This document shows positions 1 through 7,990 of a stretch of 64,000 nucleotides of DNA, piece by piece. Each line of letters opens with the position of its first letter. The first letter of the stretch is position 1. This DNA is from Fen-183 sp036504335 (GTDB taxonomy: Bacteria; Acidobacteriota; Thermoanaerobaculia; UBA5066). The DNA is taken from assembly GCA_036504335.1 (NCBI GenBank), contig DASXVJ010000019.1, positions 4,307 through 68,306 of the forward strand, written 5' to 3'. A program made the translations under genes and the position numbers. The notes beneath the pieces were generated by a model. It made no database searches. It was not told the origin of the DNA and saw only the letters and a list, made by a program, of their open reading frames with translations.

Positions 1-1
1 A

Positions 2-319
2 GGCGACGGCGTGATCGCCGTCGTCTCGAACGAGGCGCCCGCCCTTCTCGTCGAGCTGGTGGCCGCCGCGCTCGCGGGCGACCGGCCGCGCGCCGCCGCC
101 CTGCAGGCGCGCCTGCTTCCTCTCATGAAAGCGAACTTCCGCGAGTCGAACCCGATCCCCGTCAAGTGGGCGCTGGAGCGTCTCGGCCTCGTGGGCGGGG
201 CCCTCCGGCTGCCGCTCGTGCCGCTTTCGCCCGTGCACTTCGGACCGATGGAAGCGGCGCTGAAGGCCGCCGGCCTGCTGGACGACGCGGGCCGGCCCGC
301 CGGGGCGGTGGCCGCGTGA
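2..319 (+). CDS. dapA: 4-hydroxy-tetrahydrodipicolinate synthase, C-terminal part
   Basis: The reading frame is already open at the window edge, so this is the last ~105 residues of a longer gene. The segment has the DapA C-terminal pattern: a GVIAVVSNEAP strand, then the NPIPVKWALERLG motif and an RLPLVPLS stretch. The enzyme condenses pyruvate with aspartate semialdehyde in the DAP/lysine pathway. The catalytic Lys and Tyr lie upstream of the window. The stop overlaps the GTG of dapD (GTGA), indicating translational coupling. Confidence 0.85.
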   Translation, partial: GDGVIAVVSNEAPALLVELVAAALAGDRPRAAALQARLLPLMKANFRESNPIPVKWALERLGLVGGALRLPLVPLSPVHFGPMEAALKAAGLLDDAGRPAGAVAA

Positions 320-1083
320 CGCGCGAGGACGTCTTTCGCCTCCTGGATGCCCTCGAGCGCGGAGAGGTCCGGGCCGCCGCGCCGGGAGCGGACGGATTCT
401 GGGCCGCGAACGCTTCCGTCAAGGACGGCATCCTCGCGGCGTTCCGGCTGGGCATCGAGGAGCCGTCCAGCGCCGGACCCCTCCACTTCCGCGATCGTGA
501 CACGCTTCCGCCGCGCGCCCCGCTGCCCGAGGGCGTGCGCGTCGTGCCGGGCGGCACCGCGCTGAGGCGCGGCGCCTTCCTCGCGAAGGGCGTCGTCGTG
601 ATGCCGCCCGCGTACGTGAACGTCGGCGCGTACGTCGACGAGGGTTCGATGATCGACAGCCACGCGCTCGTCGGCTCCTGCGCGCAGGTCGGCAGGCGCG
701 TGCATCTCTCGGCCGCCGCGCAGGTGGGCGGCGTCCTCGAGCCGGCGGGAGCCGTGCCGGTCGTCCTCGAGGACGAGGTCTTCGTGGGCGGCGGCGCGGG
801 CGTGTACGAGGGCGTCTGCGTGCGAAGGCGGGCCGTCCTCGCGGCGGGCGTGATCCTCACGGCGTCGAGCGTCCTCTTCGACCTCGTGCACGAGAAGGAA
901 TACCGCTCCACGCCCGAGCGCCCGCTCGTCGTGCCGGAGGGGGCGGTCGTCGTCATGGGCGCGCGCCCCGCGCCGGGCGCGTGGGGCAAGTGCCACGGGC
1001 TCTCGCTCGCGGCGCCGGTGATCGTGAAGTACCGCGACGCGAAGACGGACGCGCGAACGGTGCTCGAGAGCGCCTTGAGATGA
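316..1083 (+). CDS. dapD: 2,3,4,5-tetrahydropyridine-2,6-dicarboxylate N-succinyltransferase
   Basis: The 255-aa protein has the left-handed beta-helix acyltransferase pattern in its C-terminal half, with the DapD-typical stretches PPAYVNVGAYVDEGSMIDSH and SCAQVGRRVHLSAAAQVGGV and then an EDEVFVGGGAGVYEG segment. It succinylates the cyclic intermediate in the DAP pathway. I chose the GTG at 316 because it overlaps the dapA stop and starts just before the TREDVFRLLD helix; an open frame continues further upstream but has no DapD character. Together with dapA and lysA it indicates the succinylase branch, although dapC and dapE are not in the window. Confidence 0.88.
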   Translation: MTREDVFRLLDALERGEVRAAAPGADGFWAANASVKDGILAAFRLGIEEPSSAGPLHFRDRDTLPPRAPLPEGVRVVPGGTALRRGAFLAKGVVVMPPAYVNVGAYVDEGSMIDSHALVGSCAQVGRRVHLSAAAQVGGVLEPAGAVPVVLEDEVFVGGGAGVYEGVCVRRRAVLAAGVILTASSVLFDLVHEKEYRSTPERPLVVPEGAVVVMGARPAPGAWGKCHGLSLAAPVIVKYRDAKTDARTVLESALR

Positions 1084-1113
1084 AGAGAAGAGAAGAAAGA
1101 AGAAGAGAAAGAC

Positions 1114-1318
1114 TTCTTAGAAGGTGAATAGGACTTCGGGCGACCGGGTTGTGCTGCGGGCAGCGGCTCGTTTCGGCACCCCGCTGTATCTCTACGACTT
1201 CGACGTCGTCGAGGCGCGCGTGCGCGCGCTCCAGCGCGCCCTCGGCCCCCGCTTCACCCTCGCGTACGCGGTCAAGGCCAACCCCTCGCTCGGGATTCTT
1301 CATTTTCTAAGAAGATCC
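1114..1318. repeat. Dispersed F-R inverted motif pair, lysA copy 1
   Basis: F arm 1114-1128 (TTCTTAGAAGGTGAA) covers the lysA start codon. The R arm, about 1298-1318, reads CTTCATTTTCTAAGAAGATCC and encodes part of the lysA sequence ILHFLRRSG. The arms are inverted relative to each other, about 170 bp apart. Confidence 0.6.
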
Positions 1319-2398
1319 GGTCTCTCTTCGGACGTGGCCTCGAGGGGTGAGCTCGCTGCCGTGCGCCGCGCCGGCTGGGCGCCTTCGCGAATTCTCTCGA
1401 CCGGCCCGGCGAAGTCCGACGCCGATCTCGATGCGCTCGTGCAAGCGCGCGTCTCGATCATCCATGCGGAAGGGGAGTGGGAGCTCGAGCAACTCGAGAA
1501 GACCGGCAGACGCCTGAAGAGGCGAGTCCCCGTCGGCCTTCGCCTGAATCCGCCCTGGGGGATCGCGGAGAAGAACGTCATCATCGGCGGCCCCGGGGCG
1601 AAGAAGTTCGGCGTCGACATCCGGACCGCTGGGAAGATTCTTCGAGTGAAAGAGAAATTCCCGCACCTCGACATTTGCGGGTTCCAGGTCTTCAACGCGT
1701 CCAACGTCCTCGACGCGCGTCTCCTCGTCGAGAACACGCGAAGCGTTTTGGCTCTCGCTCTCTCACTTTCGAGGAAGTATTCGGTCCCTCTCCGCTCCGT
1801 GGATTTCGGCGGAGGGTTCGGCGTTCCGTACGCGGAGGGAGAGAAACCCCTGGATCTCGGATTTCTGAGAAAGGGGTTGAGGCGTGTCGCGAGGGAGGCG
1901 CGCACGAGCGGCGTTCCGGAGGCCACCCGACTCGTCTTCGAGCCGGGGAGATTCCTGGTCGCCGAGGCGGGCACTTACGTCGTCCGGGTCCTCGGCACGA
2001 AGCGCAGCCGCGGCGTCGACTACGTCCTCGTCGACGGCGGCGTCCACCACTTCCTCCGCCCGGTCCTTCTCGACAGCCCGCACCGCGTACGGCTGATCAC
2101 GAGTGAGACGAGCGCCCGCGTCGCGCCCTCTTCACCTTCAAAGAAATCTCTCGTCGTCTCCGGTCCCCTCTGTACGTCTCTCGACGTTCTGCACCCTGCC
2201 GCAGAGCTGCCGTTGCCTCGGCGCGGCGATCTCCTCGCGCTCGAGAACGCCGGCGCGTACGGATACACGGAGTCGATGCCGCTCTTCCTCTCCCACGAGT
2301 GGCCGGCGGAAGTCGGCGTCCGGAAAGGCCGCCTCGCGCTGCTTCGCCGTCCGCCGAGCGTCTCCGAGCTGCAGGCCCGGCAGAAGACGCCCTTCTGA
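1124..2398 (+). CDS. lysA: Diaminopimelate decarboxylase family protein
   Basis: A 424-aa fold-type III PLP decarboxylase. The PLP lysine is K51 in YAVKANP; a glycine-rich phosphate loop (DFGGGFGVPY) and EPGRF follow in mid-protein, and a C-terminal GPLCTSLD motif and ENAGAYGY close the active site. The dapA-dapD context makes meso-DAP decarboxylation to lysine the likely role. Canonical LysA has CES-D where this protein has CTSLD, a form also seen in other LysA-like decarboxylases, so specificity is less certain than family. The GTG start lies inside a copy of the dispersed F motif, and three F-R motif pairs are spread through the gene. The 40 bp before the start are almost pure purine. Confidence 0.8.
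   Translation: MNRTSGDRVVLRAAARFGTPLYLYDFDVVEARVRALQRALGPRFTLAYAVKANPSLGILHFLRRSGLSSDVASRGELAAVRRAGWAPSRILSTGPAKSDADLDALVQARVSIIHAEGEWELEQLEKTGRRLKRRVPVGLRLNPPWGIAEKNVIIGGPGAKKFGVDIRTAGKILRVKEKFPHLDICGFQVFNASNVLDARLLVENTRSVLALALSLSRKYSVPLRSVDFGGGFGVPYAEGEKPLDLGFLRKGLRRVAREARTSGVPEATRLVFEPGRFLVAEAGTYVVRVLGTKRSRGVDYVLVDGGVHHFLRPVLLDSPHRVRLITSETSARVAPSSPSKKSLVVSGPLCTSLDVLHPAAELPLPRRGDLLALENAGAYGYTESMPLFLSHEWPAEVGVRKGRLALLRRPPSVSELQARQKTPF
1636..1782. repeat. Dispersed F-R inverted motif pair, lysA copy 2 (degenerate)
   Basis: F-like arm 1636-1660 (GATTCTTCGAGTGAAAGAG) and R-like arm 1760-1782 (CTCTCACTTTCGAGGAAGT). Both keep the purine/pyrimidine strand bias but have several mismatches to the consensus. 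Confidence 0.4.
1858..2150. repeat. Dispersed F-R inverted motif pair, lysA copy 3
   Basis: Degenerate F arm 1858-1881 (GGATTTCTGAGAAAGGGG) and a perfect R arm at 2129-2146 (CTCTTCACCTTCAAAGAA), which is translated as SSPSKKSL in lysA. Confidence 0.55.
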
Positions 2399-2430
2399 AG
2401 CCTCGCGGCCCGGGGGATAATCCTCCCCCC

Positions 2431-3420
2431 ATGGACGTCCGCGCTCTCGGGAAGAACGGCCCCGTCGTCTCGGCGATGGGCCTCGGGTGCATGGGGATGT
2501 CGGAGTTCTACGGGACGCGCGACGACGACGAGTCGATCCTCACGATCCACGCGGCCCTCGACGCGGGGGTCGACTTTCTCGACACGGCGGACATGTACGG
2601 CCCGTACACGAACGAGACGCTCGTCGGCAAGGCCCTCGCGGACCGGCCCGGGCGGGCCGTTCTCGCGACGAAGTTCGGAATCGTGCGCGACGCGGCCGAC
2701 CCGGCGAAGCGCGGCGTCTGCGGGCGTCCCGAATACGTCCGGTCGTCCTGCGAGGGAAGCCTGAAGCGCCTCGGCGTCGAAACGATCGACCTCTACACCC
2801 TTCACCGCGTCGACCCCGCGACGCCGATCGAGGACACCGTCGGCGCGATGGCGGGCCTCGTGCAGGAGGGCAAGGTCCGCTGGATCGGACTCTCCGAGGC
2901 CTCGCCCGAGACGCTCCGGCGGGCGAGCAAGGTCCACCCGATCGCCGCGCTCCAGAGCGAGTACTCGCTCTTCACGCGCGACGTGGAAGCGGCCGTCCTG
3001 CCGGCGTGCCGCGAGCTCGGAATCGGGTTCGTCGCGTACAGCCCGCTCGCGCGCGGGTTCCTTTCGGGCAGGTACCGGAGCCTTGCCGACTTCCCGGAAG
3101 GCGATTACCGCCGCCTGGCGCCGCGCTTCGCCGGCGAGAACTTCGCGAAGAACCTCGCGCTCGTCGCGAAGGTCGCCGACCTCGCACGGCGACGGAAGGC
3201 GACGCCCGCGCAGGTTGCGCTCGCCTGGGTGCTGTCGCGCGGCGCCGACGTCGTCCCGATCGTGGGGACGAAGAACCGCGAACGCCTGGAGGAGAACCTC
3301 AACGCGACGGACCTCGTTCTCCGGCCGTCCGACCTCGCGGAGCTCGAGGCGGCCTTCCCGCCCGGCGCGGCCGCGGGGGAGCGCTATCCGGCGGCCGCCA
3401 TGGCGACCGTCGGGCGCTGA
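2431..3420 (+). CDS. Aldo/keto reductase
   Basis: A 329-aa cytosolic (beta/alpha)8 NADPH-dependent oxidoreductase. The N-terminus has GLGCMGMSEFYG, followed by DFLDTADMYG, which carries the catalytic Asp and Tyr. TKFGIV supplies the Lys, YTLHRVD the His, and a C-terminal VPIVGTKNRERLEEN the cofactor phosphate site. It resembles the YakC/AKR13-type subgroup; the physiological substrate cannot be read from sequence. A GATAAT hexamer (2416-2421) sits 9 nt before the ATG and no Shine-Dalgarno is visible, so the mRNA may have almost no leader. Confidence 0.88.
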   Translation: MDVRALGKNGPVVSAMGLGCMGMSEFYGTRDDDESILTIHAALDAGVDFLDTADMYGPYTNETLVGKALADRPGRAVLATKFGIVRDAADPAKRGVCGRPEYVRSSCEGSLKRLGVETIDLYTLHRVDPATPIEDTVGAMAGLVQEGKVRWIGLSEASPETLRRASKVHPIAALQSEYSLFTRDVEAAVLPACRELGIGFVAYSPLARGFLSGRYRSLADFPEGDYRRLAPRFAGENFAKNLALVAKVADLARRRKATPAQVALAWVLSRGADVVPIVGTKNRERLEENLNATDLVLRPSDLAELEAAFPPGAAAGERYPAAAMATVGR

Positions 3421-3475
3421 CGGCGGGAGGCGCCGGTCCCCCTCGCGCTCTAGACTCGCGGTGGAGGGATCCCAC

Positions 3476-4213
3476 ATGAAGAAGACGGCCCTGCTTCTCG
3501 GTCTCACTCTCTCCGCGTCGATCGGCGCCGACGGCGAGGACCTCGCGAGATTGACGAAGCCCTACTTCGCCCAGACGAAAGCCGGCACGTACGCGAAGTT
3601 CGAGCAGACCTCGACCGACCCAAAAGGGAAGAAGTCCGTCGTCGAAACGACGATCGCCCGCCTCGAGAACGAGGGCGAGAAGGTCTGGATCGAGAATCGC
3701 ATCGAACCGAAGGCGGGCTCGAAGCAGAAGGCGGGAACGACGCGCTTCCTCCTGAACCCCCGCTTTCAACCCGAGAAGAACCCGCTCGACTTCGTGAAGT
3801 ACATCGAGCGCGTCGTGACGCAGGACGACGGCCAGGAAGCCGTGGAGATGCCGTGGGAGGCGCTGAAACCGCTCATGCAGAGCGTCCTCGGCTTCGTCGA
3901 CTTCGGGAGCGACGTCGTCGAGAAGGGCCCGGACACCGTGGACGGCCGCGCGTGTGAGAGGTTCGCGATGTCGGGCCGATACGAGATCAAGATCCTCTTC
4001 ATCAACATGAAGGGTACCTACGAGTCAGACCTGTGGCTCTCGGACGCCGTGCCGTTCGGACGCCTGAAGGAAGTGGACGTCATGAAAGACGACAAGGGAA
4101 ACGTCACGAAGACGGAGTGGAAGCTCCTCGGGACGGGGTCCGGATACACGTCGAAGATCACCGGGCCCGTCAAGAAGAGCGAGCCGCTGCCGAAGCTGCC
4201 CTTCGGCGGGTGA
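3476..4213 (+). CDS. Secreted LolA-like beta-sheet protein
   Basis: A 245-aa protein with an N-terminal signal peptide (MKKTALLLGLTLSASIGADG) and alternating beta-strand segments such as TYAKFEQTSTDPKGKKSVVETT, DGRACERFAMSGRY and GTYESDLWLSDAVPFGRLKEVDV. This pattern resembles periplasmic LolA/LolB or DUF4412-type folds that bind lipid or lipoprotein. The ATG at 3476 follows a GGAGGGA ribosome site and a possible -10 (TAGACT, 3451-3456). I recognise no catalytic residues, and family assignment is tentative. Confidence 0.6.
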   Translation: MKKTALLLGLTLSASIGADGEDLARLTKPYFAQTKAGTYAKFEQTSTDPKGKKSVVETTIARLENEGEKVWIENRIEPKAGSKQKAGTTRFLLNPRFQPEKNPLDFVKYIERVVTQDDGQEAVEMPWEALKPLMQSVLGFVDFGSDVVEKGPDTVDGRACERFAMSGRYEIKILFINMKGTYESDLWLSDAVPFGRLKEVDVMKDDKGNVTKTEWKLLGTGSGYTSKITGPVKKSEPLPKLPFGG

Positions 4214-4280
4214 CTCCGGGGCCGCGGGAGCGGCCCGGGAGAGGGCTACCTGCGAAGAGCTCTCGATTAGAATCCCTGAC

Positions 4281-5990
4281 ATGAGCGTCAAGGTTCCGGA
4301 TACGGTCGCGTCCCCTCTGACCCCCGAGCAGGAGCGCATCCGTGCCGCGAAGGAGGACTGGCGCCGGAAGGCCGCCGCCGCGTTTGCGAGGACGCCCGCG
4401 TGGAGGAAGGACTTCTCGACCGTCTCGTCGGCCGAGGTGAACACCCTCGCGACGCCCGACGACCTCGGCGGCTTCGACTACGCGCGCGATCTCGGCTGGC
4501 CCGGCGAGTTTCCGTACACGCGCGGCGTCCAGCCGACGATGTACCGGGGAAAGCCGTGGACGATCCGGCAGTTCGCGGGCTTCGGCACGGCGAAGCAGAC
4601 GAACGAGCGCTTCAAGCAGCTTCTCGCGCACGGCCAGACCGGCCTCTCGACGGCCTTTCACCTCCCGACGCTCTACGGCTACGACTCCGACCACGCCATG
4701 GCTGCGGGTGAGGTCGGGAAATGCGGTGTGGCGGTCGACTCGCTCCGCGACTTCGAGGCGCTGTTCGACGGGATCGACCTCGGCGCCGTGACGACGTCCA
4801 TGACGATCAATTCCACCGCTCCCATCGCCCTCGCGATGTACCTTGCCGTGGCCGAGAAGCACGGGACGCCGTGGTCGAAGGTCGGCGGTACGCTCCAGAA
4901 CGACATCCTGAAGGAATACATCGCGCAGAAGGAGTACATCTTCCCGCCGCGGCCCTCGATGCGGCTCGTGACGGACCAGTTCGCGTTCTGCGCGAAGCAC
5001 GTCCCGAAGTGGAACACCGTCTCCATCTCCGGGTACCACATCCGGGAGGCCGGCTCGACCGCGCTCCAGGAGCTCGCGTTCACGCTCCGCGACGGGATGG
5101 AGTACGTGAAGTACGGCGTCGACGCGGGCCTCGACGTCGACGACTTCGCTCCGCGTCTCTCCTTCTTCTTCAACGCGCACAACGACTTCTTCGAGGAGAT
5201 CGCGAAGTATCGCGCGGCCCGCCGGATCTGGGCGAAGGTCATGCGCGACCGCTACGGCGCGAAGAAGGCCGAGAGCTGGAAGATGCGCTTCCACTCCCAG
5301 ACAGCCGGCGTCACGCTCACGGCGCAGCAGCCCTACAACAACGTCGCGCGCGTCGCGATCCAGTCCCTCGCGGCCGTCCTCGGCGGGACGAATTCCCTTC
5401 ACGCGAACGCGCTCGACGAGACGCTCGCGCTCCCGACGGAGTTCGCCGCGAAGATCGCGGTCCGGACGCAGCAGGTCATCCTCCACGAGACGGGCGTCGT
5501 CAACACGATCGACCCGCTCGGCGGCTCCTACTTCGTCGAGGAGCTCACGAACCGCATGGAGGCGGGCGCCTTCGACTACTTCCGGCGCATCGACGCGTTC
5601 GGCGGGATGGTCGAGGCCATCGAGGCCGGCTTCCCGCAGCGGGAGATCATGGACGCCGCCTACCGGTTCCAGCGCGCGTACGACGCGAAGGACAAGGTCA
5701 TGGTCGGCGCCAACGCGTTCACCGAGTCCCTTCCGGAGGACGAGGTCGCGACCCTCGTGATCTCCGAGGAGACCGCGGCCGAGCAGGTGGGGGCCCTGAA
5801 CGAGGTGAGGCGGACGCGCGACACGCGGACGGCGATGCGGAAGCTCGCCGACCTGAAGGCCGCCTGCGCGAGCGGGGCCAACGTCATGCCGCCGCTCGTG
5901 GAGGCCGTGAAGGCTTACGCGACCGTCGGGGAGATCTCGGACGTCATGCGCGAGGTGTTCGCCACCTACGAAGAGCCGGCCGTCTTCTGA
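4281..5990 (+). CDS. icmA: Acyl-CoA mutase large subunit, isobutyryl-CoA mutase type
   Basis: A 569-aa protein matching the substrate-binding TIM-barrel subunit of coenzyme-B12 acyl-CoA mutases, without the C-terminal cobalamin domain (DxHxxG absent). Typical blocks are PTMYRGKPWTIRQFAGFGTA, GQTGLSTAFHLPT-YGYDSDH, GGTLQNDILKEYIAQKEYIFPP and SISGYHIREAG. Methylmalonyl-CoA mutase uses Tyr89 (RQY) and Arg207 to hold the substrate carboxylate. The equivalent residues here are Phe98 and Gln216, the pair reported for isobutyryl-CoA mutase, so n-butyryl/isobutyryl-CoA is the likely substrate. The small B12 subunit is not in the window. A TAGAAT hexamer at 4268-4273 lies 7 nt before the ATG. Confidence 0.85.
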   Translation: MSVKVPDTVASPLTPEQERIRAAKEDWRRKAAAAFARTPAWRKDFSTVSSAEVNTLATPDDLGGFDYARDLGWPGEFPYTRGVQPTMYRGKPWTIRQFAGFGTAKQTNERFKQLLAHGQTGLSTAFHLPTLYGYDSDHAMAAGEVGKCGVAVDSLRDFEALFDGIDLGAVTTSMTINSTAPIALAMYLAVAEKHGTPWSKVGGTLQNDILKEYIAQKEYIFPPRPSMRLVTDQFAFCAKHVPKWNTVSISGYHIREAGSTALQELAFTLRDGMEYVKYGVDAGLDVDDFAPRLSFFFNAHNDFFEEIAKYRAARRIWAKVMRDRYGAKKAESWKMRFHSQTAGVTLTAQQPYNNVARVAIQSLAAVLGGTNSLHANALDETLALPTEFAAKIAVRTQQVILHETGVVNTIDPLGGSYFVEELTNRMEAGAFDYFRRIDAFGGMVEAIEAGFPQREIMDAAYRFQRAYDAKDKVMVGANAFTESLPEDEVATLVISEETAAEQVGALNEVRRTRDTRTAMRKLADLKAACASGANVMPPLVEAVKAYATVGEISDVMREVFATYEEPAVF

Positions 5991-6031
5991 GGACGGGAAT
6001 GCGGCCCGGTTCTTGCGGGTTAGACTCCTCG

Positions 6032-7990
6032 ATGATGCCTGTTCGACGCGTCCCCACGATCGTCGCCTTCCTGCTCGCCGTCGCGACGGCCCTCCCGGCG
6101 CGCGCCCAGACGTCCGGACCTGCCCTCACGCCGAAAGAGGCGAAGCGCAAGGAAGCGGCCGAGCATTACATGCGGGCGCGGCTCTTCGCCCAGGACACCG
6201 AATTCGAGCAGGCGGTCAAGGAGTTCCGCAAGGCGGTCGACCTCGACCCTGAGGACGGCGCTCTTCGCCGCGAGTACGGCGAGCTCCTGCGGGACATCCC
6301 GATCTACCCCGAGGCGGAGCGCGAGGCGCGCAAGGCGGTCGAGCTGTCGCCCCGGAGCGCGGGCGCCCACCGCCTGCTGGGGCAGGTGCTCCTCGCGACC
6401 GCGAAGGACAAGCCGCGCGTCGAGGAGGCCGCCGCCGAGCTCCGGAAGGCTGCGGAACTCGGCCCGCCGGACCCGCAGGGAGCGGTCGCCCTCGCGCAGG
6501 CCTCCATCCGGCTCGACAAGCCGAAGGACGCGGTCGCCGCGCTGGAGGCCGTGGCGGAACGGGCGCCCGGCCCCGCGTTCTACCTCCTCTATGGAGAGGC
6601 GCTGGAGCGCGACGGCCAGTTCGAGAAGGCCGAGGACGTCTACCGCTCGCTCCTCCGGATGGACCCCGAGAGCCGCGCCGCTTCGATGGGTCTCCTGCGC
6701 GTGTACGACCGCTCGAAGCAGTTCGACAAGGAAGCCGCGCTCCTCGAGTCGTTCATGAAGGGCCAGCCCGGGAACCTCGCGGCCAAGACGCAGTACGCCA
6801 CCGTGCTCCTGCGCGCGAGGCGTTTCCCCGAGTCGAGGAAGGCGTTCGAGCAGGTCCTCGCGGCCGACCCCGGCAACCGCGACGCCCTGAGAATGTACGC
6901 GGCCCTCCTCTCCGAGACGCGCGAGACGGACAAGGCCGACGAGATCCTGCGGAAGCTCCAGTCCCTCGAGCCCGACGACCCCGAGGTCTCCTACCGCCGC
7001 GCCATGAACTTTCTCGAGGCGCGCCGCCTCCCCGAGGCCGAGCGGGTGCTCGAGGATCTGAAGAAGACGCTCGCCGCGAAGAAGACGGACGGGGTCGAAG
7101 CGGGCCAGATCGACGGCCAGCTCGCGTACGTCGCCTATCTCCGGAAGGACTACGCGCGCGCGACGGCTCTCCTGACTCCCCGGCTGAAGGACGGCGACGG
7201 CGTCAACCCGCAGGCCTTCAACCTTCTCGAGCAGATCGCGCGCGACCAGGAAGACTGGGCCGGCGGCCTGCGCATCGCCCGCGAGGCTCACGCGGGGCCC
7301 GGAAAGAAGACGCCGAACGTCCGCGCGACCTGCGCGGAGTTCCTCATTCGTTCGTCCGCGGCCGGTGACAAGGCCGAGGGCGAGAAGATGCTCGCCGCGC
7401 TCGCCGCCGAAGACAAGCCCGGCGTTCTCGCGGCCGCCGACGCCTGGCAGCGGCTGGAGCAGTATGGGCGCGCCGCAGACGCCGCCCGCGTCGGGCTCGA
7501 GCGCGCCCCGGATGATCCCGAGCTCCTGTTCCGGCTCGCCGCGTCGCTGGAACGCGACAAGAAGATCGGCGAGTCCGAGGCCGTGTTCGAGAAGCTCCTC
7601 AAAGTGCGGCCCGATCACGCGCCGGGGATGAACTACCTCGGCTACATGTGGGCAGACCGCGGCGAGAACCTGCCGCGCGCGTTGGAGCTCATCCGCAAGG
7701 CGGTCGACCTCGAGCCCTCGAATGGGGCGTACCTCGATTCGCTCGGCTGGGCCTATTTCCGCCTCGACAAGCTCGACAAGGCCGAGGAGAACCTCGTCGC
7801 GGCCGCGACGCTGAACCCCGACGACGCGACCGTCGAGGAGCATCTCGGCGACCTCTGGAACCGGAAGGGCGACCTCCGGAAGGGCCGCGAGAGCTGGAAG
7901 CGCGCGCTCACGCTGAAGCCCGAGCCCGACGTCAAGCAGCGCCTCGAAGAGAAGCTCCGGAAGACCGAAAGTCTCGACGCGAAGAAGTGA
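6032..7990 (+). CDS. Secreted tetratricopeptide-repeat protein
   Basis: A 652-aa protein with a signal peptide ending near ARAQTSG, followed by many TPR units (for example AVKEFRKAVDLDPEDGALRREYGELL, a run of 34-residue repeats, and the C-terminal GAYLDSLGWAYFRLDKLDKAEENLVAAATLNPDDATV). It probably acts as a periplasmic or outer-membrane scaffold. Two adjacent ATGs (6032, 6035) follow a TAGACT hexamer by only 5 nt, with no Shine-Dalgarno. Its stop overlaps the GTG of the downstream lipoprotein gene, so the two are coupled. Confidence 0.85.
   Translation: MMPVRRVPTIVAFLLAVATALPARAQTSGPALTPKEAKRKEAAEHYMRARLFAQDTEFEQAVKEFRKAVDLDPEDGALRREYGELLRDIPIYPEAEREARKAVELSPRSAGAHRLLGQVLLATAKDKPRVEEAAAELRKAAELGPPDPQGAVALAQASIRLDKPKDAVAALEAVAERAPGPAFYLLYGEALERDGQFEKAEDVYRSLLRMDPESRAASMGLLRVYDRSKQFDKEAALLESFMKGQPGNLAAKTQYATVLLRARRFPESRKAFEQVLAADPGNRDALRMYAALLSETRETDKADEILRKLQSLEPDDPEVSYRRAMNFLEARRLPEAERVLEDLKKTLAAKKTDGVEAGQIDGQLAYVAYLRKDYARATALLTPRLKDGDGVNPQAFNLLEQIARDQEDWAGGLRIAREAHAGPGKKTPNVRATCAEFLIRSSAAGDKAEGEKMLAALAAEDKPGVLAAADAWQRLEQYGRAADAARVGLERAPDDPELLFRLAASLERDKKIGESEAVFEKLLKVRPDHAPGMNYLGYMWADRGENLPRALELIRKAVDLEPSNGAYLDSLGWAYFRLDKLDKAEENLVAAATLNPDDATVEEHLGDLWNRKGDLRKGRESWKRALTLKPEPDVKQRLEEKLRKTESLDAKK

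Noticed and set aside
4281..5990. Straight annotation as methylmalonyl-CoA mutase
   Set aside because: The carboxylate-binding Tyr and Arg are Phe and Gln, matching isobutyryl-CoA mutase instead.
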